DNA from: Gammaproteobacteria bacterium
Lineage (GTDB): Bacteria > Pseudomonadota > Gammaproteobacteria > SZUA-229
NCBI GenBank assembly: GCA_029879605.1
Contig: JAOUQA010000042.1
Location: 1-10,241, forward strand
Length of the DNA: 10,241 bases
Direction: 5' to 3'
Within the stretch, counting starts at the first letter, position 1; each line of letters begins with the position of its first letter. Under the pieces are notes generated by a model, which saw only the letters and a list, made by a program, of their open reading frames with translations, had not been told where the DNA came from and made no database searches. Made by a program: the position numbers and the translations under genes. Of the stretch, positions 1-5,868 are shown piece after piece.

Positions 1-538
1 TCATTTGCCTGTTTTTCATATCAAAATCTGTTCTGGCACCCAGGTCTTCATTGGTTATGCCAGTAGTTCGATCTATGCCTGCGGTGAGGCTAAAAGGTAT
101 TTTTGTACCATGTAGAAAACTGCTATTGGCGGCATAATTCCAGGTTGTACTATCACTCTCGTTGCTTATATTGTTTGTAGAGGTGTAGTCTGTCTGGCTG
201 AATGTGGGTCGGATATCAAATGTAAAAGTGGCAATTTTTGGATCAAGAAAATGAAAACGTTGTTTGAAGCTAAATTGTTCACGATATCGTAAGTCTTCTG
301 AACTCTGGGTGTTACCAAGACTGGTTTCAGTGTCACTCCATTTACCATCGAACATGAAACGTGCGTCCCAGAGTAGCGGGTCGGAAATAAACCATTGTTC
401 GGCCCTGGCAACTGTATGGGTGGTGAGGGCGGTAAACAGGAACAGTATGAGGCTTAGTTGTTGCCCATTTCTAGACGAGAATATATGCCATAGTAATGAC
501 TTGAGGGTTGGCTTGGCAGGGAAGTTTCTATAAAACAT
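1..538 (-). CDS. Outer-membrane beta-barrel protein, N-terminal part (runs off the window)
   Basis: The first 179 codons of a gene reading leftward off the window edge, starting at the only in-frame ATG (538-536). An N-terminal stretch of about 29 residues precedes a hydrophobic segment (about 28-44) and a likely signal peptidase site after Ala-Arg-Ala (residues 44-46). The mature part has alternating polar/hydrophobic strands rich in aromatic residues, Thr, Ser and Asn (for example FTFDIRPTF at 105-113), typical of an outer-membrane beta-barrel. No CXXCH is visible. The ribosome site is weak (GATGAG), and the gene follows the triheme gene by 37 bases, so it is probably co-transcribed. With two triheme cytochromes just upstream, I infer the barrel of an outer-membrane porin-cytochrome conduit or a channel for export of the tetraheme filament protein. 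A generic porin is possible. The missing C-terminus prevents a family assignment. Confidence 0.75.
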   Translation of the reverse strand, partial: MFYRNFPAKPTLKSLLWHIFSSRNGQQLSLILFLFTALTTHTVARAEQWFISDPLLWDARFMFDGKWSDTETSLGNTQSSEDLRYREQFSFKQRFHFLDPKIATFTFDIRPTFSQTDYTSTNNISNESDSTTWNYAANSSFLHGTKIPFSLTAGIDRTTGITNEDLGARTDFDMKNRQM

Positions 539-550
539 GTGCTCATCAAT

Positions 551-572
551 ATGCTCTATTCTTCAAGAGCAT
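551..572 (-). promoter_or_regulatory. Intercistronic hairpin between triheme and beta-barrel genes
   Basis: Perfect 7-bp inverted repeat (ATGCTCT / AGAGCAT) with an 8-base loop, filling most of the 37-base gap between the triheme gene stop (576) and the beta-barrel start (538). No T-run follows on the minus strand, so it is not a classical terminator. It could be an mRNA processing or stability element, or affect initiation at the barrel gene, whose ribosome site lies just downstream. Chance occurrence is possible. Confidence 0.3.
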
Positions 573-575
573 GCC

Positions 576-953
576 CTAGGGTTTGGGTCTGGTAGCGGCT
601 GTTTTATTGTGACAACGATTGCATGTGTCAAATCCAATTTTATAGGCCTCTGTGCCATTGTGGCACTCACCACAAAGCTCACCCTGTTGAAATCGTTTCA
701 TGCTCATATTGTTTGCTCCAATCTCCATTTTAAAAATTTTTTCATGGCAGACAGAACAGCGATAATGTATTCGATGTTTCCAGTGTGGAAAATGGGAGGA
801 AGGCAGGCCTTTTTCAGCGCCTTTACCTTCATATACAACATCACCAAAGACAATATCGCCTGGAGGTGTTTGGGCAGTGGAAAGTTTATGCACATAGCCC
901 AGTAAACAAATTAATGCAATGATGAAAATGCTGGTGTTATTTAACTTATTCAT
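576..953 (-). CDS. Triheme c7-type periplasmic cytochrome
   Basis: 125 residues from the ATG at 953, which has GGAG about 10 bases upstream inside the end of the preceding gene. A longer frame to 1043 would run back through the upstream gene. A signal peptide with a hydrophobic core (about 8-22) and cleavage after Ser-Thr-Ala (25-27) sends the protein to the periplasm. Three heme sites are CSVCH (66-70), CGECH (94-98) and CNRCH (111-115). A cluster of four His (54, 57, 60, 63) before the first site supplies distal ligands. The order, His cluster, then CXXCH, then Met/Gly-rich spacer, then CGxCHNG, then CXXCH, is that of the c7-type triheme domain known from Geobacter multiheme proteins. The gene starts 5 bases after its triheme neighbour, so the two are tightly coupled. 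I infer electron transfer at the periplasmic face of the outer membrane with the adjacent barrel. Confidence 0.9.
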   Translation of the reverse strand: MNKLNNTSIFIIALICLLGYVHKLSTAQTPPGDIVFGDVVYEGKGAEKGLPSSHFPHWKHRIHYRCSVCHEKIFKMEIGANNMSMKRFQQGELCGECHNGTEAYKIGFDTCNRCHNKTAATRPKP

Positions 954-958
954 CGCTC

Positions 959-1561
959 TTATTCTCCGGCCAGCGCAGTATGGCAACGTCCACAGTTTTC
1001 TGGTCCTGGTGCAAAGGAAACAGTGCCATGACAGAAGCCGCAATATTTACCAGCGTTGATATCCTCCATGGTGATTTGTGTGCCACGGTAGCGAAATAGC
1101 TTGGGGTGACAGCTGGCGCAGTCGAGGTGTTGAGTATGTGTTGAGTGAGGAAAAAAGGCATCCAGCTCAGGAGATGGGCCTTTGAGATAAAAATCAAATT
1201 TGAAAACAAACTCGGGTGTGCGCTTGCCACCTATGGCATTACGCGGCTGTATAATAGAATTCTTTAAAGCCAGGGCCCAGTCAGGCTGGCCCAGTTTATT
1301 TATCGGTAGTAGTTTTTCTGCTTCTTCCCATGTCTTGGTGCTTTCCATTTCCACTACTGATAATGGAATCTCATCCTCAGGCTGTGTAGTTACAGTCTGT
1401 GGTTTAGCAGGTGCAGGTTGCTCGTTGGTAACTGCTATCGTCTGGCTAACTTGCTTGGGTGGTTGCTGTGAGGGAAGATCAAAAAAGAGCGAAAGTGATT
1501 TTTGGCTACAGGATACCAGAACAAAGAGGACAGGAATGAGTATTACTAACCAACGTTTCAT
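959..1561 (-). CDS. Triheme c7-type cytochrome lipoprotein
   Basis: 200 residues. The start at 1561 is chosen over an ATG six codons earlier because AGGAAGGG lies just upstream. The N-terminus is a lipoprotein signal with lipobox LVSC, lipidated Cys18. Ser at +2 favours outer-membrane sorting. After the Cys comes the motif LFFDLPS (25-31), similar to an FFDGxP element I recall near the N-terminus of Geobacter-type cytochrome lipoproteins, followed by a Pro/Gln-rich linker (about 31-65). The C-terminal triheme domain has distal His 139, 142 and 145 (FPHSTHTQH) and heme sites CASCH (148-152), CGFCH (174-178) and CGRCH (190-194). Exactly three extra His match three hemes, so all are probably bis-His. 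It lies between the OmcE-like gene and a second triheme gene. I infer it is tethered to the inner leaflet of the outer membrane and is part of the conduit or secretion complex. Confidence 0.9.
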   Translation of the reverse strand: MKRWLVILIPVLFVLVSCSQKSLSLFFDLPSQQPPKQVSQTIAVTNEQPAPAKPQTVTTQPEDEIPLSVVEMESTKTWEEAEKLLPINKLGQPDWALALKNSIIQPRNAIGGKRTPEFVFKFDFYLKGPSPELDAFFPHSTHTQHLDCASCHPKLFRYRGTQITMEDINAGKYCGFCHGTVSFAPGPENCGRCHTALAGE

Positions 1562-1562
1562 A

Positions 1563-1570
1563 CCCTTCCT
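1563..1570 (-). promoter_or_regulatory. Ribosome binding site fixing the triheme lipoprotein start
   Basis: AGGAAGGG on the minus strand, one base before the ATG at 1561; its AGGA core lies about 5 bases from the start. It supports this start over the in-frame ATG at 1579 and gives a clean lipoprotein signal. Confidence 0.55.
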
Positions 1571-1602
1571 GTCCCACATTTGTCTCTGCTTGTGCCCTGA
1601 TT

Positions 1603-2286
1603 TTACTTAATATGACAGGTTGTGCATATTGTATTGATAGGGGCGCGAAGGAATGTAGGATTCGTCGCCTCATGTGGGTTGTGGCAACTGGCGCATTCCA
1701 CCTGATCTTCACCTGCTCCGTAAAGCTGTAAGGCTGTTTGCACAGATACCAGTGAATTAAATGCAGCGTCTTTTGTTGGGTCATAGGTGACAGAGATAGG
1801 GTGGTCACCTGTGAGTACTGTACCCAGATTGGTAACGCCAGCTGGCATGGTATCAGCGACGGCAACAGCACCATCAGTAAATGCCCAGCCCTGGTCAGCA
1901 CCTGCAGCATTGTAGCCACCTGCGCCTGCACCATTAATCAGCTGATCAAAGCCAACCGTACCATCATGACAGGACAGGCAGGCCAGTGAAATGCTGGCTG
2001 GTGCACCAGCAATGGTCATATCCAGGGTAGGGCTAGAGTACATGGTATAGGGACCCGCTGGATTGGTTCGGTTCCACAGGGGAGCTGGCCCACCAGCTTC
2101 AGTATGGGGTGAGTGACAGAATCCGCAGACGAAAGCCGTAGCAGCAGTTCGGATATTGCCTGCTGTTGCCTGGGTGCTGGAAAGGTTGTGTTTGGTCGCA
2201 GCCACATCATCGGCTGCCTGTGCCGGGGCATAGGCCCCTATCCACAACAGCGCAACAATTGGCATCGAGCGAAGTAGTTTTTTCAT
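1603..2286 (-). CDS. OmcE-like tetraheme cytochrome, candidate extracellular filament subunit
   Basis: 227 residues with a signal peptide cleaved after Ala-Gln-Ala (22-24). Four heme sites: CGFCH (54-58), CLSCH (103-107), CASCH (198-202) and CTTCH (221-225). Only four other His exist in the protein: 33 (TKHNLSS), 61 (CHSPH), 162 (GDHPIS) and 205 (CHNPH). That gives exactly one distal ligand per heme. The conserved landmarks TKHxLSS, CxFCHxPH, PLWNR, SLACLSCHDGT, DHPISxxYD, CxxCHxPH and FLR match, from memory, the family of Geobacter OmcE and its archaeal relatives, which form micrometre-long heme filaments. A Gly/Ala-rich loop (about 118-150) separates the heme pairs. The start overlaps the NHL gene stop (ATGA) and has a very strong ribosome site, fitting high expression. 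I infer it is secreted and polymerises. Alternatively it stays a soluble periplasmic carrier. Confidence 0.9.
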   Translation of the reverse strand: MKKLLRSMPIVALLWIGAYAPAQAADDVAATKHNLSSTQATAGNIRTAATAFVCGFCHSPHTEAGGPAPLWNRTNPAGPYTMYSSPTLDMTIAGAPASISLACLSCHDGTVGFDQLINGAGAGGYNAAGADQGWAFTDGAVAVADTMPAGVTNLGTVLTGDHPISVTYDPTKDAAFNSLVSVQTALQLYGAGEDQVECASCHNPHEATNPTFLRAPINTICTTCHIK

Positions 2287-3473
2287 GATTGTTCCTCCTG
2301 ATCATATAGATCATATTTTTTTGTGATTTCCCTTGGTGTAGCTGTTTCTCCCTGCGCACTATTTTTATCTAACATTTCTGGTTTCTCAGTTTCCAGGTAA
2401 TCAAATACCTGAATTCTAAAATTGTACTGGTCAGCAACATAGATCCTGTCCTGTTGATCGATGTAGAGACCTGCCGGTAAAACAAATTGTCCTGGCTCAT
2501 TGCCAAGAGTACCCACATCCAGCAGTAGTTGACCTTCATTATTGAAGATTTGGATATTGTTGAATGCAGCGTCTGTAACGTAAATATGGTTTAGTGAGTT
2601 AACGGCAATGCCTTTTGCACGAACGAACTGCCCACGACCGTCACCATTCTCGCCAAATACTTTGTGCAGTGTCCCATCTGGTTTCAGAATCTGCACGCGG
2701 AAATTCATACTATCAGTAATATAAAGGTTTCCGCTCTTATCTAAAGCAATATTGGTGGGCCAGTTAAATTCTTCTGGTTCGGTACCACGTTTGCCTAAAA
2801 TTTCTATCAGTTCGCCAGTTTTACTGTAAACCACAATATGGTGTGCCTTGCTGTCAACGACATATACACGATTACGTTCGTCATCTACAGCAATCCCGAC
2901 TGGTCTGGTTAGCTCTCCTTTTTTACCCATGGCAGTGAGAAACTCCCCATTTGGGTCAAATACCACTACACGCTGTTTAACCGAGTCTGTGACATAGACA
3001 TTGCCCTGACTATCAGAGGTCAGTCCTAGAGGCTTTGTTAGTAGTCCATTACCATTGGTCCCCCATACAGAAAATGCCTTATTGTTTTCATCAAAAACCA
3101 GCACTTTGCCCCAGCCACTGTCAGCAACGAAGACGCGTCCTTTATTATCAGCATGAACCGCATAGGGCTTTTTCAGTTGACGACCAGCTTTGGTAGGTTT
3201 GCCAAGCAGGCTGTCGCGAAAGCTAGATAACCCTGATTCAGGGGGGACTATCTGGTCTTCAGAATGCAGGGTGCGAACAAATTTAATACGTGGCTGTTCG
3301 GGAGGCGCAGGCCAGACAAGATTAGAAGTGTCTGTAGCAAAGGATGACCTGGTTGAGTCGGAGGTTGCACAGCCCGTTATTCCACCGGTAGTTGCAAAAA
3401 TGCTCAGTGCTATCAGGTGGAACACGCATCTGGTATAGAGCGGATGTTGTGAGCATGGACGTACAAACAGCAT
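2283..3473 (-). CDS. Six-bladed NHL-repeat beta-propeller lipoprotein
   Basis: 396 residues, ATG at 3473 with GGAGAG 8 bases upstream. A signal with lipobox ITGC (32-35) makes it a lipoprotein. Ala at +2 suggests the outer membrane. The segment VWPAPPEQPRIKFV (53-66) is an N-terminal signature I recall from exported NHL proteins near multiheme cytochromes. Six NHL blades follow (about 100-362), each of the form hydrophobic-Gly-hydrophobic, Asp, then (I/V)YV(T/V/A)D and (R/K)xxVxVF: motifs FVADSGWGKVLVF, YVTDSVKQRVVVF, YVVDSKAHHIVVY, YITDSMNFRVQIL, YVTDAAFNNIQIF and YVADQYNFRIQVF. A charged tail of about 35 residues ends the protein. No heme or enzyme motif is present, so I infer a binding scaffold. 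It is first in the leftward set and overlaps the OmcE-like gene by 4 bases. A beta-propeller (OscD) is a companion of the Geobacter OmcS nanowire, so a role in filament assembly or shape is plausible. Confidence 0.92.
   Translation of the reverse strand: MLFVRPCSQHPLYTRCVFHLIALSIFATTGGITGCATSDSTRSSFATDTSNLVWPAPPEQPRIKFVRTLHSEDQIVPPESGLSSFRDSLLGKPTKAGRQLKKPYAVHADNKGRVFVADSGWGKVLVFDENNKAFSVWGTNGNGLLTKPLGLTSDSQGNVYVTDSVKQRVVVFDPNGEFLTAMGKKGELTRPVGIAVDDERNRVYVVDSKAHHIVVYSKTGELIEILGKRGTEPEEFNWPTNIALDKSGNLYITDSMNFRVQILKPDGTLHKVFGENGDGRGQFVRAKGIAVNSLNHIYVTDAAFNNIQIFNNEGQLLLDVGTLGNEPGQFVLPAGLYIDQQDRIYVADQYNFRIQVFDYLETEKPEMLDKNSAQGETATPREITKKYDLYDQEEQS
2292..2299 (-). promoter_or_regulatory. Strong ribosome binding site of the OmcE-like gene
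   Basis: AGGAGGAA on the minus strand, 5 bases before the ATG at 2286. It is the strongest Shine-Dalgarno match in the leftward set. It lies inside the last codons of the NHL gene, so translation is coupled while the tetraheme subunit can be made in excess, as a filament building block would need. Confidence 0.7.
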
Positions 3474-3523
3474 TAGTACAACTCTCCAGAAACAAACAGT
3501 CTTAAAACATTACTTCGTATCAG

Positions 3524-3529
3524 AGTATA
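3524..3529 (-). promoter_or_regulatory. Possible -10 element for the leftward genes
   Basis: TATACT on the minus strand, 5 of 6 to the sigma-70 consensus, about 50 bases before the NHL start. That would give a leader of roughly 45 bases. The -35 position is poor in every spacing tried, so it would need an activator or be a chance match in AT-rich DNA. Confidence 0.35.
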
Positions 3530-3580
3530 GCCTTTTTATCACTTTCGATACTAGTTCTAAATTTTAAGATAATACTACTT

Positions 3581-3592
3581 TGACATATGTCA
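3581..3592. promoter_or_regulatory. Perfect 12-bp palindrome, candidate operator
   Basis: TGACATATGTCA reads the same on both strands and lies between the candidate promoters of the two gene sets. Its centre is about 45 bases before the start expected from the TATAAT at 3620 and about 70 bases before the start expected from the leftward TATACT. Such placing would suit an activator serving both sides. It does not match the CRP or FNR consensus, and I cannot name the regulator. Confidence 0.4.
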
Positions 3593-3618
3593 TATAGAAG
3601 AAAACTTAGCTAACTCTA

Positions 3619-3633
3619 ATATAATGATTATCT
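3619..3633. promoter_or_regulatory. Fur-box-like sequence
   Basis: ATATAAT-G-ATTATCT matches the 7-1-7 Fur consensus (TGATAAT-N-ATTATCA) at 11 of 14 positions and overlaps a perfect TATAAT, where a bound repressor would block RNA polymerase. Iron control of a heme-rich pathway is sensible, but the AT-rich context raises the odds of chance similarity. Confidence 0.35.
3620..3625 (+). promoter_or_regulatory. Possible -10 element for the rightward genes
   Basis: Perfect TATAAT, giving a predicted transcript start near 3632 and a leader of about 120 bases before the isomerase ATG at 3753. The -35 position 17 bases upstream (GAAGAA) is poor, which would fit an activator-dependent promoter. Confidence 0.4.
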
Positions 3634-3752
3634 TATTAACTTGAATTTGTTTTTCTTAGAGTTATTAGATTTTTATAAGATTATTTTTGATACGCGTTAA
3701 CAAGATCACTTGGTTATTGTGTATTATCTAGCTTATATATTAAGGAGTTATT

Positions 3753-4748
3753 ATGTTGCCTAGTGCATTAACTAATTTAGTTTGCCATTCTCATTTGCCG
3801 CATAATCTGGTTTTAGTTTTTTTAATGTTATCGACTATGCCAGTTAATGCGGTTGAGCCAGAAGAGGTATTGATTGTTGGGGATGAGCATTTTTTGCGAT
3901 TCGAACTGGATGATGTAATTAATCGCTTTGTGCCTGCTGCCGTGTTTCATGGCGGTATTACCAAAGAAAAGCGTAAAAAATATATCCCACGAGCTGTAGA
4001 TGTGCTGATTGATCGTGCCTTGTTATATCGGGGAGCGCAGCAGGCGGGTATTGAGATTGACCCTACAAAAATTGAAACAGTGGTTGAAAAAAATATTCAA
4101 CAATTCGGATCGAAAGAAAAATTCGAGGCAGCGCTTAGTGAGAGTGGCTTGACTCTGGAGCGTTTTAAGCACCGTATTGTTCAGCAAAATGCGATTAATC
4201 AATATGTCCAGTCAGAGCTGATCGAAAAATCCCATTATAGTGATAAAGATTTACGAGCATACTATGATGAACACACACAGGAATTCCAGCGGCCTGAAAG
4301 TATGGGTCTCTGGCATATTACCCTGACAGTCAAACCTAATGCACCCGAGTCCGCCTGGCTAGAAAAGAAAAAGCTCGCAGATGATATAGTAAAACGCATA
4401 AAAAATGGTGAGGATTTCGCCGTGTTGGCAGGCGAGTTTTCTGACGATGACTATCGAGTCAAGGGCGGCTGGATTGGTTATATGCACAAAGGGCGTCTTT
4501 TGATGGAACTTGAAGAGAGGGCATTTGAGTTGAACAAGGATGAGGTTGCGGAGCCGATTCGATCCTTGCAGGGATATCATATAATTAAAGCAGGGGATCG
4601 GAAGCAGGCAGGGGTAATTGCTTTCGATGAGGCCAAAGTCGGGTTAAAGCAACGTCTTGAGAAGGATCGATTTGAGAGGCTGAGAACTGAATTACTTAAC
4701 AAGCTTAAAAAGAATGTAGAGATTAAAGTGCTGGTTGATATGACGTAA
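3753..4748 (+). CDS. SurA-like periplasmic peptidyl-prolyl isomerase (parvulin)
   Basis: 331 residues, ATG with AAGGAG 5 bases upstream, ending in tandem stops TAA TGA. A signal peptide (core about 18-30) is cleaved after Val-Asn-Ala (31-33). An N-terminal helical chaperone region of SurA_N type (about 38-165) includes VLIDRALLYRGAQQAGI. One parvulin domain follows (about 184-283): LWHITL (186-191, the usual HIL strand with His188), GEDFAVLAGEFSDD (219-232), KGGWIGY (237-243), then a helix with ERAF and GYHIIKAGDR (274-283) with His276. A charged C-terminal helix ends it. SurA itself has two parvulin domains and serves general barrel folding. This protein has one and heads a cytochrome gene set, so I infer a dedicated foldase for the neighbouring exported proteins, like the prolyl-isomerase chaperone OscH of the Geobacter nanowire cluster. 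Confidence 0.93.
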   Translation: MLPSALTNLVCHSHLPHNLVLVFLMLSTMPVNAVEPEEVLIVGDEHFLRFELDDVINRFVPAAVFHGGITKEKRKKYIPRAVDVLIDRALLYRGAQQAGIEIDPTKIETVVEKNIQQFGSKEKFEAALSESGLTLERFKHRIVQQNAINQYVQSELIEKSHYSDKDLRAYYDEHTQEFQRPESMGLWHITLTVKPNAPESAWLEKKKLADDIVKRIKNGEDFAVLAGEFSDDDYRVKGGWIGYMHKGRLLMELEERAFELNKDEVAEPIRSLQGYHIIKAGDRKQAGVIAFDEAKVGLKQRLEKDRFERLRTELLNKLKKNVEIKVLVDMT

Positions 4749-4758
4749 TGATCAATAT

Positions 4759-4839
4759 GTGCATCAATATTTCTGCACTATTATGTTTTTTTGGGAAAAA
4801 TTTAAAACATGCTTGGGATTAAACAGTGCAATATTGATG
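4759..4839 (+). promoter_or_regulatory. Two mutually exclusive hairpins around the octaheme gene start
   Basis: Structure A is GTGCA (4759-4763) pairing TGCAC (4774-4778) with a 10-base loop, followed within 8 bases by seven T (4786-4792), a weak intrinsic-terminator shape. Structure B is CATCAATATT (4762-4771) pairing exactly with AATATTGATG (4830-4839), extended by GCAC (4775-4778) with GTGC (4826-4829) around a 3-base bulge. B would loop out the octaheme start codon (4809). The two share bases and cannot coexist. This resembles an attenuator, but pairing is AT-rich and may be chance. Confidence 0.3.
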
Positions 4840-5852
4840 TGTACGGGACCATAAAAACCCTGGGTTACCTGATAATGGTGCTGGTAATAATTATGGTTCA
4901 GGATTCGATAGCTAAAAGTGATATATCTCCTTCAGGTAATGATGCCGAGCAGTTATTAAGGCATCCAGAGGTGATACAGGATTTGATAAGACAGCATAAA
5001 ATCACCGGAGATCAGATTCCCTACCCGCACTGGAGCGCTAATGGCTGCATTGCCTGTCATGAGGAAGAGGCGAGCAGTACTAACAAAAAGCTTAAAACAG
5101 GCGATATAAATAAGCTATGCAATAACTGTCATAAGACAGAAGATTCACATTCAATCATTCACCCTGTTGAAGTTCGGCCCAGTGATAAAATGTTTAGCCG
5201 TATGCCGAAAGATTTCAGTGATGCAATTAAGCGTTCCAATGGAAAAATGAATTGTTTAACCTGTCATAGTGTTGAACAAACATGTAGTGACGACCGAGAG
5301 AAAGTGCGTAGTTTAAATCCATTGTTTTTTCGAGGTGGCAGCTATGAAGATGATCGAACACGTTTGTGTTTTTATTGTCATGATGAGGGCCAGTATGAGC
5401 GATTAAACCCACATAAGCAGATTAAGAAGGATGGAAGCATAAATGAGCAGTCTTGTTATGTGTGTCATGAGAACATGCCGGACGCTGAAAGTATTACAAA
5501 TATTGGTCAACTCTATTTTAATGTAGAAGATAATTATTCATCGGTAGAGGATGATTATTCACTGATGTGTAATGGGTGTCATCCGTGGAAACCTCATCCA
5601 GGTGGGACTTTTTCATTCCAGAAAAGCAAGGTGATAAATCACCTTGTCGTGCCACCGGATAAGATGATGCGTCAGCTCCAGCATAGTGATATTTATTTGC
5701 CCCTTGAGCCAGGAACCAAGCGAGTATTTTGTGGTACCTGTCATAATGTGCATGAAAAAGGTGTAATCAAGAGAAAGGCGGCCGCTCAGGGTGCTGGTAG
5801 CAAGCATTTTCTTCGAGACCAGGATTTGTGTGTGCATTGTCATGCAAAATAG
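4809..5852 (+). CDS. Octaheme periplasmic c-type cytochrome
   Basis: 347 residues. The ATG at 4809 is the first possible start, since an in-frame stop lies two codons upstream. Its ribosome site is weak. An N-terminal hydrophobic segment (about 18-30) acts as an uncertain signal peptide (possible cleavage after Ser-Ile-Ala, 33-35) or membrane anchor. Eight heme sites: CIACH (80), CNNCH (104), CLTCH (149), CFYCH (187), CYVCH (216), CNGCH (254), CGTCH (308) and CVHCH (341). Landmarks such as SHSIIHPVEVRPSD, LNPHKQ, CHPWKPHP and CHNVHEK supply distal His. The spacing resembles the paired-CXXCH cytochromes common in metal-respiring bacteria. No catalytic motif of nitrite or hydroxylamine enzymes was seen. 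It lies between the isomerase and the inner-membrane cytochrome complex, so I infer an electron carrier spanning the periplasm. Confidence 0.9.
   Translation: MLGIKQCNIDVYGTIKTLGYLIMVLVIIMVQDSIAKSDISPSGNDAEQLLRHPEVIQDLIRQHKITGDQIPYPHWSANGCIACHEEEASSTNKKLKTGDINKLCNNCHKTEDSHSIIHPVEVRPSDKMFSRMPKDFSDAIKRSNGKMNCLTCHSVEQTCSDDREKVRSLNPLFFRGGSYEDDRTRLCFYCHDEGQYERLNPHKQIKKDGSINEQSCYVCHENMPDAESITNIGQLYFNVEDNYSSVEDDYSLMCNGCHPWKPHPGGTFSFQKSKVINHLVVPPDKMMRQLQHSDIYLPLEPGTKRVFCGTCHNVHEKGVIKRKAAAQGAGSKHFLRDQDLCVHCHAK
5523..5564 (+). repeat. In-frame 21-bp tandem duplication in the octaheme gene
   Basis: Two adjacent 21-base units (5523-5543 and 5544-5564) differ at a few positions and encode VEDNYSS then VEDDYSL (residues 239-252), just before heme site CNGCH. 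This is a recent-looking acidic loop expansion that keeps the frame. Confidence 0.75.
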
Positions 5853-5868
5853 GGGTGCTGAGAAAAAA

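Larger units (their letters stand above)
3611..3664. repeat. 9-bp inverted repeats flanking the candidate rightward promoter
   Basis: TAACTCTAA (3611-3619) and its exact reverse complement TTAGAGTTA (3656-3664), 36 bases apart, bracket the TATAAT/Fur-like element. They could be paired regulator half-sites or chance in AT-rich sequence. Confidence 0.3.
3474..3752. promoter_or_regulatory. Divergent control region between the two cytochrome gene sets
   Basis: 279 bases, strongly AT-rich, with no open frame of note. It must hold promoters for both the leftward NHL/OmcE-like genes and the rightward isomerase/cytochrome genes. Visible elements are a leftward -10-like TATACT (3524-3529), a 12-bp palindrome (3581-3592), a TATAAT within a Fur-box-like sequence (3619-3633), 9-bp inverted repeats (3611-3619 and 3656-3664) and a small bulged hairpin (CAAG-ATCA-CTTG, about 3698-3716) in the presumed isomerase leader. 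The rightward ribosome site AAGGAG is at 3742-3747. Confidence 0.75.

Noticed and set aside
551..572. Hairpin as an intrinsic terminator
   Set aside because: No T-run follows on the transcribed strand and the stem is only 7 bp, so it is listed only as a possible processing or stability element.
537..905. 122-codon open frame on the plus strand
   Set aside because: It lies antisense to the triheme gene, whose three CXXCH sites, signal peptide and ribosome site clearly mark the coding strand.
946..1230. 94-codon minus-strand frame
   Set aside because: Out-of-frame shadow of the triheme lipoprotein gene, with no heme motif and no separate start signal.
1200..1610. 136-codon open frame on the plus strand
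   Set aside because: Antisense to the triheme lipoprotein gene; no signal, domain or ribosome site supports it.
1..2286. MtrCAB or PioAB-type conduit
   Set aside because: No decaheme protein is present. The trihemes are c7-type and the barrel N-terminus does not show the CXXC seen near the start of Shewanella MtrB.
3580..3625. TTGACA (3580-3585) and TATAAT (3620-3625) as one promoter
   Set aside because: The hexamers are 34 bases apart, far beyond the usual 16-18. The TTGACA is better explained as part of the palindrome.
3710..3738. TTGGTT / TTATAT with 17-base spacing before the isomerase
   Set aside because: Transcription would begin about at or after the ribosome site (3742-3747), leaving no usable leader.
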